The notes below the pieces were generated by a model that searched no databases, was not told the DNA's origin, and was given only the letters and a program-made list of their open reading frames with translations. Source: Cryptomeria japonica (Eukaryota > Streptophyta > Pinopsida > Cupressales > Cupressaceae). Taken from it: 64,000 bases of DNA. The number at the start of each line of letters is the position of its first letter. The stretch's first letter is position 1. The stretch lies in contig NC_081412.1 of assembly GCF_030272615.1 (NCBI RefSeq), forward strand, positions 673,581,823-673,645,822, written 5' to 3'. Below are positions 11,050 through 21,741 of this stretch, piece by piece. A program made the position numbers and the translations under genes.

Positions 11050-11541
11050 AGCTCCATCTCCTCGATCTCTAAAATACAAGTTTTGTTATAAATTACCTAG
11101 AAAGGGTACCGGTTTGTTTCAATGTTTAATGAGATGTATAAAACTCATTATATACTCTCCATGTTTTAAAAATAGCTTAGATGAGATGAGTTAAGCTTGA
11201 TGAACTGTTCTTTTAAACATAGCTTAACAAGGAAACAAAGAGTTATATTATAGTTTATAAACATAGTTAAAAAAAAGGAAAAATTGGTGGATAACTTCAA
11301 CAACCGTTCAAACACTTATTTTCTTCAAACAAATCAATCTCAATTTGAATTCTTCTTTGAAGACTTATTTTTTGGAAACTACATTTGTAGAAAAACAAAA
11401 TAACATATTTCAATTTATATAAACAAACATGCTATTCCCACTCAATTTCAACTACATGTTGACCACAATTTATTTGTCGCAACCTAATTGTCATACTTCA
11501 ACTTATTCACAAGCCTATATCTTCTAGTTAGTTTGAATTCA
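11050..11541. other. AT-rich spacer between LINE and Helitron copy 1
   Basis: I see no gene. The Helitron 5' end (expected TC after A) should lie here but cannot be picked out without aligning other copies. Confidence 0.5.
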
Positions 11542-13297
11542 ATGATGGCAACATTAACTATAAATTCCACAGTAGACATCCTTGTAGGCATGTCTCCTGT
11601 TGACCCTTCTTTACAAGTTACGACAATACATTCCATTCAACAACCTCATTCTACAAATGTCAAATACCGAGTACAACTCTCTGATGGTATGCACATGCAT
11701 CCAACATTGCTTCTTGACCAAAAGAACAATCTTGTTTTGGGAGAAGCTTTAGTCACAGGTTCTATTCTCTGCCTTAGAGAATATTCTTGCAAGATATTCG
11801 ACAAATACACATATGTCCACATTTTCCAAATATTATTTTTTCATTCTTGTTTCTTCTTATAGACATCCTTACTAAATAAACATCTCATTTTATTGTAGGG
11901 CTATTATAATTGTTAGCTTGGACATAATTTCAAATAATGTAACAATCATTGGATCTCCAACTCCACTCCTACAAGCTATTGCCTACCTTCCATCAAATAG
12001 TTTTGAAGACCCATTGAACCCTTTCCCAATTATTCCCATTAAAACATTGACCCCATATCACAAACAATGGTCTATTGAAGGTTGAGCATTAGCAAAAACC
12101 CTTATTCACGATTTAAAAAATGCAGGACATTCTGGGAAAGTTTTTGGATTTGATTTTGTAGACATGTTAGGTTCTGAAATACATGTGACTTGTTTTAATG
12201 AACTTGTTGATAGCTTTTACCATTTTATTCACTCTGGGAGTCTTTATGTGATCTCCAACGGTCATATTAAAGTGGCAAACACAAAATATAGTAGCTCCAC
12301 AAACCCTTTTGAAATAATCCTCCACAACTCTTCCACAGTAAGTCCTTCCACATGCATAGACTCTACCATACCCAAGCATAGCTTCCACATTAAGAGCATA
12401 GATTCCCTACAATCATTTCCTATTAATTTCCTTGTAGATTTCATTGGAATAGTTTTATCTATCTCCCCTACATCAACCATATGGAAAAGAGATGGCACTA
12501 AGACAATAAAGGGTACTGCTAGAATCATAGACATGTCAAGTTGTACCATAAATATTACTTTTTGGGGTCACCACTGTCAAATCGAGTGCAAAGAAATATT
12601 TGAAATGTCCCTAGAACCTAATCCTCTTGTTCTTTTGATCAATTCTAGTCATATAATATCTTGGAATGGAAAATTGCTTGATATTATCTTTTCAACTACC
12701 CTTTTAATAAATCCAGATTTGTTGGAGACAACAACATTACAAACATGGTATGCCAAGAAAGGGCTTGATAAACCCTACATTTCTTTATCACAAATCCACC
12801 TTTCCCCCCACAGATTTGAAAATCCAATAGATATTTCATCTATTACTGATGAAAGCTTTCCTAAAAAAAAAAAATATATGTGTGAAGGCCACTATTACAA
12901 AACTTCACTTGGACAACTTTTACTACCTTTCTTGTCCACAAGTGTGGACAAAAAATAATTTAAGAAAAAAGTTGTGCAAAGTTTACCCAGCACATTCCAA
13001 TGCCCAAAGTATTCTACTGATCTCTCTGAATGCGATTTTATCTACATGCTTAAAATGGACTTGCAAGATGAAATGGGTGAACTTCTTAAAGTTACCGCAT
13101 TCGAAGGACCATCAAATACCTTGTTGGGTGTTGGTGCAGAAGATGTTTAGTTTCTTCTAGCGGAACCTAATGTTGTGGAACCTATATTGAGCAATATTAT
13201 TGATTTTCAATTTTTCTTTGATCTCAACATCAAAATGGTTCCATTTGTTGGCCACGAAACACAAAACATTGTTATAACAACCATAAAGCCTACCTAA
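11542..13297 (+). pseudogene. RPA1-like single-strand DNA-binding protein (Helitron copy 1)
   Basis: Exon 1 starts at ATG 11542 or 11545 and encodes an RPA70N-like region (PSLQVTTIHSIQ, VQLSDG, GSILCLREYSC). An intron probably ends at AG 11897-11898; exon 2 resumes AIIIVSLDI. OB-fold DBD-A and DBD-B follow (FGFDFVDMLGSEIHVTCFNE; INITFWG; LINSSHIISWNGKLLDI). A TGA at 12083-12085 breaks DBD-A, where CGA would be expected. A run of 12 A (12861-12872) marks a frameshift, after which ATITKLHLDNFYYLSCPQ shows the start of the C-terminal zinc-ribbon OB-fold; the remainder (MGELLKVTAFEGPSNTLLG) is in another frame. RPA1 proteins coat single-stranded DNA; Helitron copies are thought to aid rolling-circle replication. 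The exact donor of intron 1 is unclear. Confidence 0.85.
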
Positions 13298-13739
13298 AAG
13301 TTACATTTGACATTGTCTATGGATATGTATCCATTCTGTATATCTTTTTCAATATTATGTATTTGACTTGTGCATATATGTAAAAATATTTTTTGTCAAA
13401 CATATATATCAAACTATTTTGCATTATTTATGGTATGTTTACAAATGTATTTAAACAAGTTTTTATGTCATCATCATGTATTGTAGCTAGTCATGTTACC
13501 TCAAATAAACATATTCATAAATCAACATATGTTGTATTATTTTCATTTATGATCAAAATTTATTTCTTCGAACAATTAATCTCACAAGTTTCTTTATAGT
13601 GGTTTCATATGTATTTCACATTACACTTGCACTATTTTTTGGTATATAGATATTTTTAAACCACTCTTGCAAATAGATACATGTATTCAATTTGTATTAT
13701 TGATAGATCATATTTCTTTCATTCTCAAAACACTATACC
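13298..13739. other. Spacer between RPA1-like and Rep relics, copy 1
   Basis: AT-rich, with no gene seen. It probably holds the RPA1 3' UTR and the Rep promoter. Confidence 0.5.
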
Positions 13740-16700
13740 ATGGAAATACAAAATGATACCATGGAAGAAAGACGTGCTCATCAAAATCAAATGCAATGCG
13801 TAAGGTACCATGGAAGGAAAAATATTCTTAACAAAAGAAGACGAGAAACCCAACACTTTTTTGTTGGACAAGCCTCCACATCCATAGTATCATCTCCCCA
13901 CTTTCCAACCCATCTGGAAACACATGTACCCCAAACCCAACATACAAGTCAACCTACCCCAATTGCCGAAATCCATAATCCCCCAAAATTTTGTCAAAAA
14001 TATTGCATTGCTAGAAACAACTTTCATTCAAAATTGGAAAATCTTTCAAAGATTTCAACATGTCTAATCTGTATGGAGAGATATCCATAAATTAAAACTT
14101 GAGAATTTAATGGAATAAATACTTGTTACAGATGCACAATAGAAAAAAGTGGACAGCGCTACTCAAATTGGAACAACATGGACCCTGGTGAGAAACCTTG
14201 ATGTTTGCAAATACTAACTCAAGTTGAGGAGATGTTGATAGCAAGGATTAGCCCTATCCTTCAAGTTACCTATACAAGAGGAGGCCCAAACTAAAATATA
14301 GTGGCCACACTATTTGTTTTCCTTAAGATATTTCTTCAATTGCATCCCACTTGCCTAGGCGTATAGATGGATTGGATATGATAATAGTAAACAAGGTAGG
14401 CACTGGCCAAAAACAATACAACTTCTATGTTAGTAGAGGATGTGTCCATGAGGAATTACAATATAAGATTTTCTATGACCCATACTACAAGGATGTACAG
14501 TTAGATGAATTAGCATTATCATCTTTACCCATTAACCTCACTAATATATCTAACCTGCTATATGCAACAACTTCAAATCCTGGTCCCATTGATCTAAGTT
14601 TCATGCAAGAAGATGTTATAGAGGATGGTCCATTGATAGAGAAATTGCAAATGACTAATTCATTTGTGGAAAATCTTCCACCTGCACATTGAGAGGTCGA
14701 AGAAGTGCGCTCTTTACTAAAACTAGGGAAAGGATGCCCAACTCCTATAGTTCAATGGCCACCCATTTTTCCATCTCCTATAAATGAATACACTACTAAA
14801 GGATTGTTTGTAATGTCATTCCCCACTTTGTTCCCAAAAGGTATAGCTGCATTCAAACAACCATGTCTCAAAGAAGTTAAGCTACATGAGTATGCTCTTG
14901 ATCTTTTGAGATACCATGATAATAGGTTTGGTCAAAACCCAATGTTTAGGTACTTCATATTGAATATACTTTTGCATCATAGAAGTCAAGCCACTATATC
15001 TGTATTTGTCCACAAACAACTTGATGATTCAATGCCTATAACAATTTCTGACCTTCATCACAAAGTAAAGGACTTGCCTGATGACAAACTTGCAAATCAA
15101 CTAATGCACTTTAGCTCATCAATTCATGGAACAAAACCATTCTAGAATCAACATAGAAGGGAACTTATAGACATGATCATCCAAATTGGTTATCCAATTC
15201 TATTTTTCACACTTTGTGCTGTTGATACAAAATGGCCAGACTTGCATAATATCATGCCATCCACCACACCTACAAATCAATATGCAACTGCTAGGTGGAG
15301 GTTACAAAATATAGTTCAAAATCCACACCTTATTGCAATGTACATGCATCACAAATTTACTTCATTTCATGAATAAGTGTTGGAAAAACTTCTTGGTGCA
15401 AATGACTACTGGTATAGGTATACCTCTTGCAATCTTCTACTTTTACCATCAACTCTTACTCTTGTTTATTATTTTTTTCTAAAATCATCATTTCCCAGGT
15501 ATGAATGGCAACATAGAGGCTCTGCACATATCCATGGTTTCATCTGGCTACCACAAGCACCTGACATTGGCAAATTACAATGGAATAAAATTTAGTTAGT
15601 ATAAAATGCACTTGATTACATTGATAAATATGTCTCCGCATGAAACCCATGAAGTCTTGAATTAAGAAACCAAGTGTTCCACCGATCCATTGTTGATGAC
15701 CCTTTATTAATGGACACAAGAATGATAGTGTCAAGTGATCCTTCCATTGACTATTGTGAATTGGATAATCGTGTTCAAAGAAATACAAAGTGTACTATCA
15801 AAACATGCCTTCGAAGGAAGGTGACATCTCTTGTATGCCGTTATAAAGCCCCTCAGAGCATTAAAGAAAAGTCATCTCTTTCTAACAATGAAAATGGTCA
15901 GCCTAAGCACACCCCTGCTCACAATGATGATCACCTAAATCTTCACAACCCATTTATACTCTCAATATGGAGGGCCAATTTAGATTGCCAACCTATCGTC
16001 TCAATTGATGTTGTGATCAAATATATTACAAAATATGTAGCTAAAGCTGAAAACAAATCTGAAACATACCATGCAATGTTATCTTGAATATCAACCAACT
16101 TTGAGTTTCATAAACCAACTCCCAATTCTTTTTGTAAAATGCTTCTTGACAACCTTATCGATTGTGATATAGGTGCCCAAGAAAGCTGCCACCTTCTGCT
16201 AAAGCTACCACTCTCCCTTTGTAGCAAAACATTTTTATCTTTAAATGTGAACCAAAAAAATTTCAACGTGTACCAATCACATCCATAGACACAACCACAT
16301 ATCCAAACTATATTGCATCTTACATGGCATGACCAATACATTTAGAGAGAATGTCTCTTATTGAATTAACTCAAAAATAGTCCTTCAATGCATCAAGAAA
16401 GCATGATCAATGGAAAGAGCGAGCCACACGAGTCATATTTTGAGTATTTTGTTAGAGTGAACTATTATTGTACCACCCATTCTGCAACATTGAAATGGAT
16501 TTTGGCTCAACAGATGATGAAATTCAAGCATAGTGGGAAAGGTTCTCGCACAACTACAACCCATGGCATGTACGTCGCACACTTTCAGAAGCTGGTGAAA
16601 AATCTAATCCTATCACTCCTTCAAGCGACATAGAACAAATGCTAGAAAAAATCCTCAATGAATGGCAAGTACTATCAGCTTCATTCCTAGGACTTCCTAT

Positions 16701-18226
16701 TCACCTCGATGAACTTGATATGCTTGTCCAACGTGATATTGAGTTGAACCATGACTGGGGGGAACATCACTTCAATCCACAAGAAAAAGAAATAACTACA
16801 AATTTGATACACTCCAATTGTCGAACATTTCCACCCCATCATGTTCTCCAGCAGTAGACCCAAAATAACCTATGTATACAACAACAAAGGGCATATGACA
16901 TATTTATTTCACATCTACATGGTAATAGTTTGCAACCACCATTGAAAATTATTGTTCAAGGAACTGCAAGAACAAGAAAGTCACACCTCATAACAAGAAT
17001 AAATTCAACACTCACAAGATCATCACCATTATTTCTCCTTGCACCAACAAGAGTTATGGCATTCAACATACAAGCATCAACAATTCATTCAGTACTCTAA
17101 ATTCCAATCAAATAAATGGTCCCTCTATAACGACAAACACTGGTAAGCTTCCAAGAAAGCATGTGCTTCATTCACTACATTATAACTGATGAAATGAGCT
17201 TCATTGGTCCAAATTTGATACAACAAATTGATATTAGGTTACATGAGGCATTCCCTCCCCATAATCAACTCCCATTTGGAGGATTCTCAATCATTCTCTT
17301 TGGTGAGTTGGGCCAACTACCACCTGTCAAGGACATTCCTATGTATGCTTCAACTTCATATGGAGGGACATTGTGGTGTAGATTCATAACAGTTATAACA
17401 TTGAAAAAAATATTTCATCAAATTAGAGAGCAACCTGCCCAAATTGCCTTTCATGCACTTCTCTCCAATTTACAAAATGCAAAACCTACTATTGCAGACT
17501 AGCAACTTTTAATGTCACAGTCAAATTCAACACTTTCCTTTGCAGAGTAATCTATATTCTTATCATCCACACACCTATTTACAACAAATGAAATGGTATC
17601 ATTACATAACAAACGCATGTTGTTGTCTTTGGCAAAGCCTATTGCCCTATCTACTATATAACAACTCAGGGGATTCACATGCTCAAATCCAGATGAGGAA
17701 CAACTTGAATCTAAGATCCTCTTATGTATTGGCCAAGAAGTTGTTATCTGCAAACTTGTGGGTGGAAACATGACTTGTCAATGGTACACTTGGACAAGTC
17801 AAAGAAATTGTATATAATGGTGGTAAAAGACCACTTGAACTTCCCTTATTTTTTGTTGTTAAATTCAAAAATTACATAGGCCCAGTTTGGGACGAGAACA
17901 ACCCAAAAAATCTCCCTCTAATTCCAATAAGTCGTGGTCTTCGACGTCAAATACCACTAAAAATGGCATGGGCCTTAACAATTCACAAATCGCAAGGGCT
18001 GACACTTCAAAGAGAAACACTCGACATCGACAATACTAATCAACAAGGGTTGACATTCACAACAATTTCAAGGGTCTATGACCTTACAAGTCTTCGCATA
18101 CACCCTCCATTCATGTTCCAAAGATATTCACATATACAACAAAGCCCATATGTTGCTCAACGAAAACACAAAGAGGAACAACTTACAAGGTTATCAAATG
18201 CAAACTCTTCAAGAAATCAAACATAA
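13740..18226 (+). pseudogene. Helitron Rep (HUH)-Pif1 helicase, copy 1
   Basis: Domains in order: a basic N-terminus (13740 on); a Cys-rich region with a MDPGE-type segment (about 14060-14200); a Helitron-like N domain (14705-15370, with SFPTLFPKG and FFTLCAVDTKWPDLHNI); the HUH site YEWQHRGSAHIHGFIWL (15500-15550); the two-tyrosine site YITKYVAK (about 16022-16045); then Pif1-type helicase. Walker A at 16960-16983 reads GTARTRKS, where GTAGTGKS is expected, so two Gly are lost. Walker B is ITDEMS (17182-17199), then FGELGQLPPV, and near the end TIHKSQGLTL with TISRV. Many stops break it; for example TAG at 15144 stands where the family has Trp. The protein would nick, unwind and join DNA in rolling-circle transposition. 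It cannot work as it stands. Confidence 0.88.
15418..15498 (+). other. Candidate 81-bp intron in Rep, copy 1
   Basis: GTATACC begins it and TTTCCCAG ends it. Removing it joins DYWYR to YEWQ directly, as in copy 2 (YKYEWQ), which has no insert. Its length is 27 codons with no stop in frame, so an in-frame insertion is the alternative. The pyrimidine-rich 3' end favours an intron. Confidence 0.6.
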
Positions 18227-18270
18227 CTACAACTCCTCCAGGTTTTTCCTCTTCAACCCCTTATCACATT

Positions 18271-21200
18271 GAATCTTCTTAATTTCCCATGCTTTTGTAT
18301 ACACCAAACAATAATCTTATATAAATTTTTAAAATTAGAGAATAAAATAATGTTTTCATTCCATTCCGAATTTCATTTTCCTTTATTTTATTTCATCTAA
18401 ATTTCTTATAAGTGGATCATTTACAAAATTGTTAAAAAAAAGTCCCTATACTAAAACAAAACATGTACAAATTTAATGTGTTTTGTAACGGCATGTGAAA
18501 TATTCAAAAGAATGGTTTGGGCCTAACATATCAATCTACCTATCATTTATTTCAAAGACTTGATGTTGCTGAAAAATGAATGATCTCTACATGGTTAAAG
18601 ACTTGATGTTGTTGTCTCACAATGGTAAATTATTAAACATGTTCAACTTAATTTTTTTTTTAAATATCTTGCAATATGTCACTATCTCAATTAACACTTT
18701 TGCATTTACCCTCTACTATTTAAAAGGTAAACAATATTAACCATTTATCATATTTTTCATGTGTATCTGTACTACAAATTCTAACCTCTCAATCTTCTTT
18801 TAATTGATTCTAATTGATTTTTCTCATTAAATAATTATATTGATACGACTAATCATTGAAATGGTTTAACTTGTTAAAAAAGTATTCCATTTTTTCAATT
18901 TACTTTTCCATTTGATCATATTTTCATTTTTATACATACTACAAATTCTAACATCACAATCTTATTTCATTGATTCTTAAGGACCTATACATTAGTGGAT
19001 CACATGAGGTCAATTTGTAGGTCATTCAACAAATAATTTTATTTGTGCAAAACTGGTCTAAATGGAGAGGTAGAGAACTTGAGATAAAGATATAGAGGGA
19101 TATGGAGATTGAGATGGATAGTTAAAGAGGATGAGATAGAGAGATATGATGGAAGAGGAGAGGGAAAGATGTAGAGAGAACACAAAAAAAGAGAAGTGGG
19201 TAAAAGCACAAAGCTGTGTCACACTTTTATATAGGAAATGGCCAATGCTAATTCAACTTTTTAAATTGAATCAATAGAAAGTGAAATATGTTTTAAATTT
19301 TGAAATGATGTAAACTAATAAAATGTATATTTTTTTGTATATTTTATGTTTGTAATTTATTAAAAAATTTAAAAAATTATTTGAATATACTTTCTTATAA
19401 AGTAAATACTATAATTTAGTTGTTGATAAAACGTTGAAATTGAAGTTACACAAGGCGTCATAGTTTATATAGTAAATTTTACCCTTTTTTCTTTAATTTT
19501 TTGTGTGTATATGAATAACTTGAAACTTAGTGCAAAAAATATATTTTTAACTATTTTTTATGTATATATAGTTTTCAATAAATTTCAAAAGTTGCATGTA
19601 CTGAAATATAACTCTTTCCATTTCGCATGACATTTATTCTTAATTATTTATCCAAATTAGTAAAGAATTATATCATCTTGACATAGACTCTTTTCTCTAG
19701 TGTATTTATTTATTTCAAAAAAATTAAATAAATTTTAGTATTTTTCCTTTACAAGATAATCAACCTTATATTTTAGTGTTGATGACCTACTTTCAATAAA
19801 AAATAAAAAATAAAATAGAAAAACTAATTAAAATATTAAAAGTTATATATTTTGGAAAATTCACTTATAGATCTATAAAAGGGTATTTTTACATTTCAAA
19901 AAAAATATTAGTTATAAGAGTAGGAGTCGTTCAAACATAGAGTTTTTCAAAACAAAATTATTTTTTGTAAGTAGATCCAAAGTGGTATAAAATATACATT
20001 TAGTAGACATTTCCCATATATAAGATAGCTATAATGAAACTCTATAAACCATATATTTGATTACAATTAATTTTTAGTTCGAATTACTGAAATTCACATG
20101 TGCTAATAAGTTGGCCTGAAACATGAAACAATTTTGTGCTTTTACCCAGGCAAAGCTAGAGAAATAGAATAGAAAATGAAAGATAAATAGAGGGAGGTAG
20201 AAATAGGGGATAGGAACAAAGGGAGAAATATTGGCATATATATGGAGTGGGAGAGGGAAAGGGAGAGAGGGAGAGATATAGAAATATAAGGAGGTAGAGA
20301 AAGATGTGGATAGAAAGAGGGGAAGATAGCTCAATATATAGAGTCGTACCTGAGAGAGTTGTGGATAAAGAGAGGAGCAAGAGGTGGGAGATAAACAAAG
20401 AGATAGATAAATCTAAAGTAGGAGCTCACGGAGTGATGAAATATAAATATGGAGGAGGAAGAGATATAGGGAGATACAAATAAAGGGGCAAGAGTGAGAG
20501 GGGGGAATTTTAAGAGATGGAGATATTGACGGAGAAATAGGGAGTGTGTGTATGTGAGTGAGAAAGAGGGAGTGACCAAGATAGAGAGAAGAGAGGATTG
20601 GAGAGATATAGAAAGAGGGAGTGATAAAGACAGATGGAGACTAAAAATGAGAGACATATGCAACACAAGAAATATTGAAGGGTTGAGAGAGAGAGATGGA
20701 AAGAGAGAGGAAGGGCTCGAGAGGGATAAATAAAGATAGAAAGTGGGAGATAAAGATAGAGAGGGATATGGAGAGATAGATACAAAATAATATATAGAGA
20801 GAGCTAGAGCAAGAAATATATAAAGAGATATAACAGATATTATAAATATAGTTCTAATATTTAAAAAAAAAATCTAAATTCTATAAAAACTGAAATTTAA
20901 TATTAATTTTTTAAACTATGATTTCAAATAACAATTAATTAATGTAAATTATATAAAATATAAAATATACTAATTATTTTTTATATTACAATTTTAAAAT
21001 ATTAATTAATTTGTTTTAAAGATAATCAACTACACTTGGTGGTTAGGAAATTCATATATATATATAAAATTAGGTTGAGGGGAAAGATATTCAGAGGGTA
21101 TATAAAATATAAAAGGTAATTTTTTCAAACTATCATTTTAAAATAAAAATTAATTTCATTTTAATGATAATAATTACACTTGATCATTAGAAAGTTCTAT

Positions 21201-21540
21201 AATAATAATTATTAATATTATTATTTAAAAAATATTTATTAAAATATCTATTATTTTAACCAATAAAAAAATATATATTTTAAAAAAATATGTTTTAAAA
21301 ATTATACAATAATAGTATTTAAATTTCCATATAAAATATTATAATCAATTATCTACATATAATTATAAAAAAAATTAAAAATAGTATTTAAAAAATCAAA
21401 TTGATAATTTATTATAATTTATATATTATGATATATTAAATATTAAAATCTTAAAAATCAAAAATTAAAAACTTAAAAAACCTAAATATAGAAATAGCCC
21501 AAAGGTCTAAATGTTAAAATGTTTTTATTTTCTTTTGTTT
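18271..21540. other. AT-rich intergenic DNA with purine-rich tracts
   Basis: No gene recognised. GA-rich tracts built on GAGATAGA-like units lie on the plus strand at about 19060-19200 and 20155-20820. ORFs in them encode only Ser/Leu/Tyr-rich low complexity on the other strand. GGGTAAAAGCACAAA at 19198-19212 recurs inverted at 20133-20147, which may mark a foldback element of about 950 bases. 20830-21480 is almost pure A/T. Confidence 0.6.
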
Positions 21541-21707
21541 GGTTTAACCACATGTAACTCTTCCCATGAACCAATGTTTGACTAACAATATTAATAGGCT
21601 TTTAGGAAAGATAGACAAGCTAGCTAAGTTAATGTGTTTGACTAATTTAATTTTTATAAGATTTTTAAGCCGATAGGCTTTTAGTGGTAGAAAGCCACCA
21701 GAAAATT

Positions 21708-21741
21708 GCAAGACATTCTGGCGGCCGCCAGAATGTCTTGC
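21708..21741. repeat. Perfect 34-bp palindrome with a central NotI site
   Basis: Arms GCAAGACATTCTGGCGG and its exact reverse complement meet at 21724/21725 with no loop; GCGGCCGC is at the centre. It is strikingly GC-rich for its surroundings and lies just left of the module array. Confidence 0.95.

Larger units (their letters stand above)
7279..11050 (-). mobile_element. L1-type LINE, minus strand, truncated and interrupted
   Basis: Read on the minus strand, an ORF1 with DUF4283-like and CCHC knuckle regions is followed by ORF2 starting with an apurinic-type endonuclease. The copy is cut at 7278 by the gypsy 3' LTR, just after endonuclease-linker residues LREEIYW that precede the reverse transcriptase in plant L1 elements. 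A solo LTR (8680-9661) splits ORF1. The right limit near 11050 is only where the GC-richer, proline-coding 5' sequence fades into AT-rich DNA. Confidence 0.85.
11480..18270 (+). mobile_element. Decayed Helitron, copy 1 (RPA1-like gene plus Rep/Pif1 gene)
   Basis: Two plus-strand gene relics lie in the order seen in many plant Helitrons: an RPA1-like gene (11542-13297), then a Rep/helicase gene (13740-18226). The same pair recurs at 27.9-44.1 kb. Both are interrupted by stops and frameshifts. I did not find convincing TC start or hairpin-CTRR end, so the limits are those of the coding relics. Confidence 0.85.

Noticed and set aside
20074-20785. Minus-strand Ser/Leu/Tyr-rich open frames
   Set aside because: Translations of the GA-rich tract; no protein motif.
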